Shown in pieces: positions 34,916-36,764 of a stretch of DNA of 36,764 bases. Positions within the stretch are counted from its first letter, which is position 1. Every line of letters begins with the position of its first letter. The stretch is taken from assembly GCA_027002405.1 (NCBI GenBank), contig JALWZT010000311.1:1-36764 (forward strand). Direction: 5' to 3'. The notes beneath the pieces are model-generated. The model worked only from the letters and a program-made list of their open reading frames with translations. It did no database searches and was not told where the DNA came from. Both the position numbers and the translations under genes were made by a program. This DNA comes from Anaerolineae bacterium (GTDB taxonomy: Bacteria > Chloroflexota > Anaerolineae > J102).

Positions 34916-35308
34916 ATGAACAAATCCTTTCAAAATCACGTAAATCTGTACGGTGCAGTGACCCTGGTCGAACGGGAGATCAACGGGCGCACCGCGAGGG
35001 TGTTTCTTACTATCGAGACGGAAGATGGCGCGGTCTCCGAGGTGCCGGTGCTGGTAAAGCATCAGCGAGCGCTGGAGACCCTGGCTTTCTATCAGGCGCA
35101 CCAGGAGCTGCATCCCGATGAGCCCTTTGTCGTCAGCATCCAGGGGCGGCTACGAAAAGTGAAAGGCTCCACCGTGTTGGAGGCCACCAGCATCACCTTT
35201 CAGGTGGCGAGTGACGTCACTCGCATGGGCGGACGGCTGGCATACAAACTTATCGACCGGTATGTGGCGACCTATGGCGAAAAGACCTGGCTGAAGACGA
35301 AATCGTGA
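34916..35308 (+). CDS. SSB-like OB-fold protein
   Basis: NHVNLYGAVTLVEREINGRTARVFLTIET...VVSIQGRLRKVKGSTVLEATSITF pattern of a divergent SSB. Confidence 0.55.
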   Translation: MNKSFQNHVNLYGAVTLVEREINGRTARVFLTIETEDGAVSEVPVLVKHQRALETLAFYQAHQELHPDEPFVVSIQGRLRKVKGSTVLEATSITFQVASDVTRMGGRLAYKLIDRYVATYGEKTWLKTKS

Positions 35309-35567
35309 CGAGCCTTGGGCCTGCTGGCCCCGGCCCTGGGGGCGGCCTGGCAGCCTCGTGGCCCGATGGCCACGCCCCGGCGACTGGCGGCGGCCTGACG
35401 GCCAGCGCCATGCGGGGCGGGCCTGTCGGGCCCGCGGGCGCGCGTGATGCGGCTGGCTGCGGTTGGCTATGCGCTCTCATCGGGCGTTGGCGTGACGGCA
35501 CTGGCGGCCTGATAGGGGCTGACCTTGACCGCCCTGCCCCGCGCTTGCGCATTGAGGGGCGTCAGGC

Positions 35568-35599
35568 TATAATGCTTAGCGAACATAGTCATTTGCTAA
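35568..35599 (+). promoter_or_regulatory. -10 TATAAT followed by TTAGC-N14-GCTAA operator candidate upstream of AbrB-type antitoxin
   Basis: TTGCGC (35545-35550)-N17-TATAAT (35568-35573); inverted repeat 35576-35599. Confidence 0.5.
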
Positions 35600-35616
35600 A
35601 CATACAGGAGGTTATC

Positions 35617-35868
35617 ATGCCCCAAACCGTGAAAGTCAGCAGCCGCAATCAGATCGCCCTCCCCAGCGAGGCACGCAAAAAGCTGGGCATCCACCCGGGC
35701 GACCGCCTGCTGGTGGCGGTGCAGGATGGCGTGTTGGTGCTGATCCCCCAGCCGGAGGACTATGTGGCTGCCATGGCTGGTCTGCATCGCGAGGTATGGG
35801 AAGGCGTGAATACGGACGCCTATCTGAATCAGGAGCGGGACGCATGGCAGACGCCATCGGGCGATTGA
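35617..35868 (+). CDS. AbrB/MazE-type (SpoVT-AbrB) antitoxin
   Basis: MPQTVKVSSRNQIALPSEARKKLGIHPGDRLLVAVQDGVLVLIPQP; AGGAGG RBS. Confidence 0.9.
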   Translation: MPQTVKVSSRNQIALPSEARKKLGIHPGDRLLVAVQDGVLVLIPQPEDYVAAMAGLHREVWEGVNTDAYLNQERDAWQTPSGD

Positions 35869-36281
35869 CGGCCAGGCTCCAGGTCCATGAGATCATCGGC
35901 CTGGACACCTCGATCTTCATCTATCATATCGAGGCCCATCCCCGCTATCTCCCCCTGACAACCGCAGCCCTCACCGGCGTAGCTCAGGGCGAGCGGCAGG
36001 CCGTGACGTCGGTCATCACGCTGATGGAACTGACCGTGCGCCCGCATCAGCTTGAGCGGCCCGCAGTGGCCCGGCACTACGAGGCCCTGCTCACTCACTT
36101 CCCCAACCTGCTGCTGGTCGATGTGGATCGGGCCGTGGCCCGACGGGCGGCGGCGCTGCGCGCCCGCTATCGCGTGCGGCCCGCGGATGCGCTGCAAGTG
36201 GCTGCGTCTCTCGTGCATCACGCCACCGCGTTCCTGACCAATGACCGCCGCCTGGCCCAGCTCAGCCCCTGCTCGACGTGA
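35844..36281 (+). CDS. VapC-like PIN-domain toxin
   Basis: IIGLDTSIFIYHIEAHP, TSVITLMELTVRP, RVRPADALQVAASL, FLTNDRRL; overlaps antitoxin gene. Confidence 0.9.
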   Translation: MADAIGRLTARLQVHEIIGLDTSIFIYHIEAHPRYLPLTTAALTGVAQGERQAVTSVITLMELTVRPHQLERPAVARHYEALLTHFPNLLLVDVDRAVARRAAALRARYRVRPADALQVAASLVHHATAFLTNDRRLAQLSPCST

Positions 36282-36319
36282 TTTTGCTGGACGATTTTCT
36301 GGCCTGACGGTGCCCACCA

Positions 36320-36385
36320 GGTGGACTGAGGGGGTGGACTGGGGCCTCGGGCCATAGTGGAGGTGGACTGGCCCCAGTGGACTGG
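36320..36385. repeat. Cluster of four GTGGACTG direct repeats
   Basis: GTGGACTG occurs four times within about 65 bp. Confidence 0.65.
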
Positions 36386-36396
36386 CAATCTTCGCC

Positions 36397-36546
36397 CCAT
36401 TGCCGTCACTTGTCAGCACCTGCCGCCAGTTGACGGCACTTCCCTCGCCCATACGCGCTTCAACTCCACAAAAAACGCCCGCAGGACGCAGAAGGCCATG
36501 AGCCAGCGCGGTCCGGGGCGTTTGTATTTGAGAGCTTCATACCGGT
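36397..36546. repeat. Structured repeat copy B (inverted relative to 2556-2709)
   Basis: Near-identical reverse complement of copy A. Confidence 0.9.
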
Positions 36547-36661
36547 GACGGACGGAGCGTGTGGATGGAAAGGGGCAGCGCCAGAGAGAGATGAGTAATC
36601 AGTATTCAGTGGGCAGTAATCAGTGGGGATGATCGGCGTGTCAAGTCCTGAAATATGTTTA

Positions 36662-36764
36662 TATCAGGAAGAGGAAGGAACTTTACCATAAGAAGAGTTG
36701 GATGCTGAGGCGCCGTCACCCACGGGCCAGTCTATCCGTCGGCCAGAGGCTGTCAAGGGCTGCG
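36662..36764. repeat. Second copy of the 22985-23090 repeat, running off the window
   Basis: Shared TCTATCCGTCGGCCAGAG and flanking blocks. Confidence 0.7.

Noticed and set aside
36590-36640. AGTAATCAGTATTCAGTGGGCAGTAATCAGT short repeats
   Set aside because: Typical low-complexity dispersed repeat; no structural context in this window.

Overview
The window looks like an accessory or mobile region, probably a plasmid or integrated element from a GC-rich bacterium. Chloroflexota-like gene content is my guess only. From left to right I see: (1) three small genes, including a Cas4/RecB-like PD-(D/E)XK nuclease; (2) an AAA/STAND-type ATPase with a C-terminal OmpR-type winged helix, directly upstream of an operon encoding small membrane proteins, a secreted/anchored VWA protein with an FHA-like tail, a prokaryotic tubulin-like GTPase (Tubulin_2 type), a membrane coiled-coil protein, a lipoprotein and a membrane protein; (3) an AT-rich island (about 15.2-25.1 kb) bounded and broken up by decayed transposase remnants, encoding a split PEP-synthase/Rph-like phosphotransferase, a receiver-to-class-II-aldolase fusion, a RelA/SpoT-like (p)ppGpp synthetase and a degenerate NUDIX protein; (4) a plasmid-like maintenance module: a winged-helix replication initiator with iteron-like repeats inside its own gene, a ParM/StbA actin-like protein with a small partner, PIN toxin-antitoxin modules at two sites, an Xis-like HTH protein, two large serine recombinases and an SSB-like OB-fold protein. 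A ~150 bp structured repeat lies in inverted orientation near both ends (2.56 kb and 36.4 kb). The strongest candidates for undescribed systems are the split phosphotransferase/RelA-SpoT/receiver-aldolase/NUDIX island and the winged-helix-ATPase-linked VWA/tubulin operon. All functional assignments come from motif reading without database searches.
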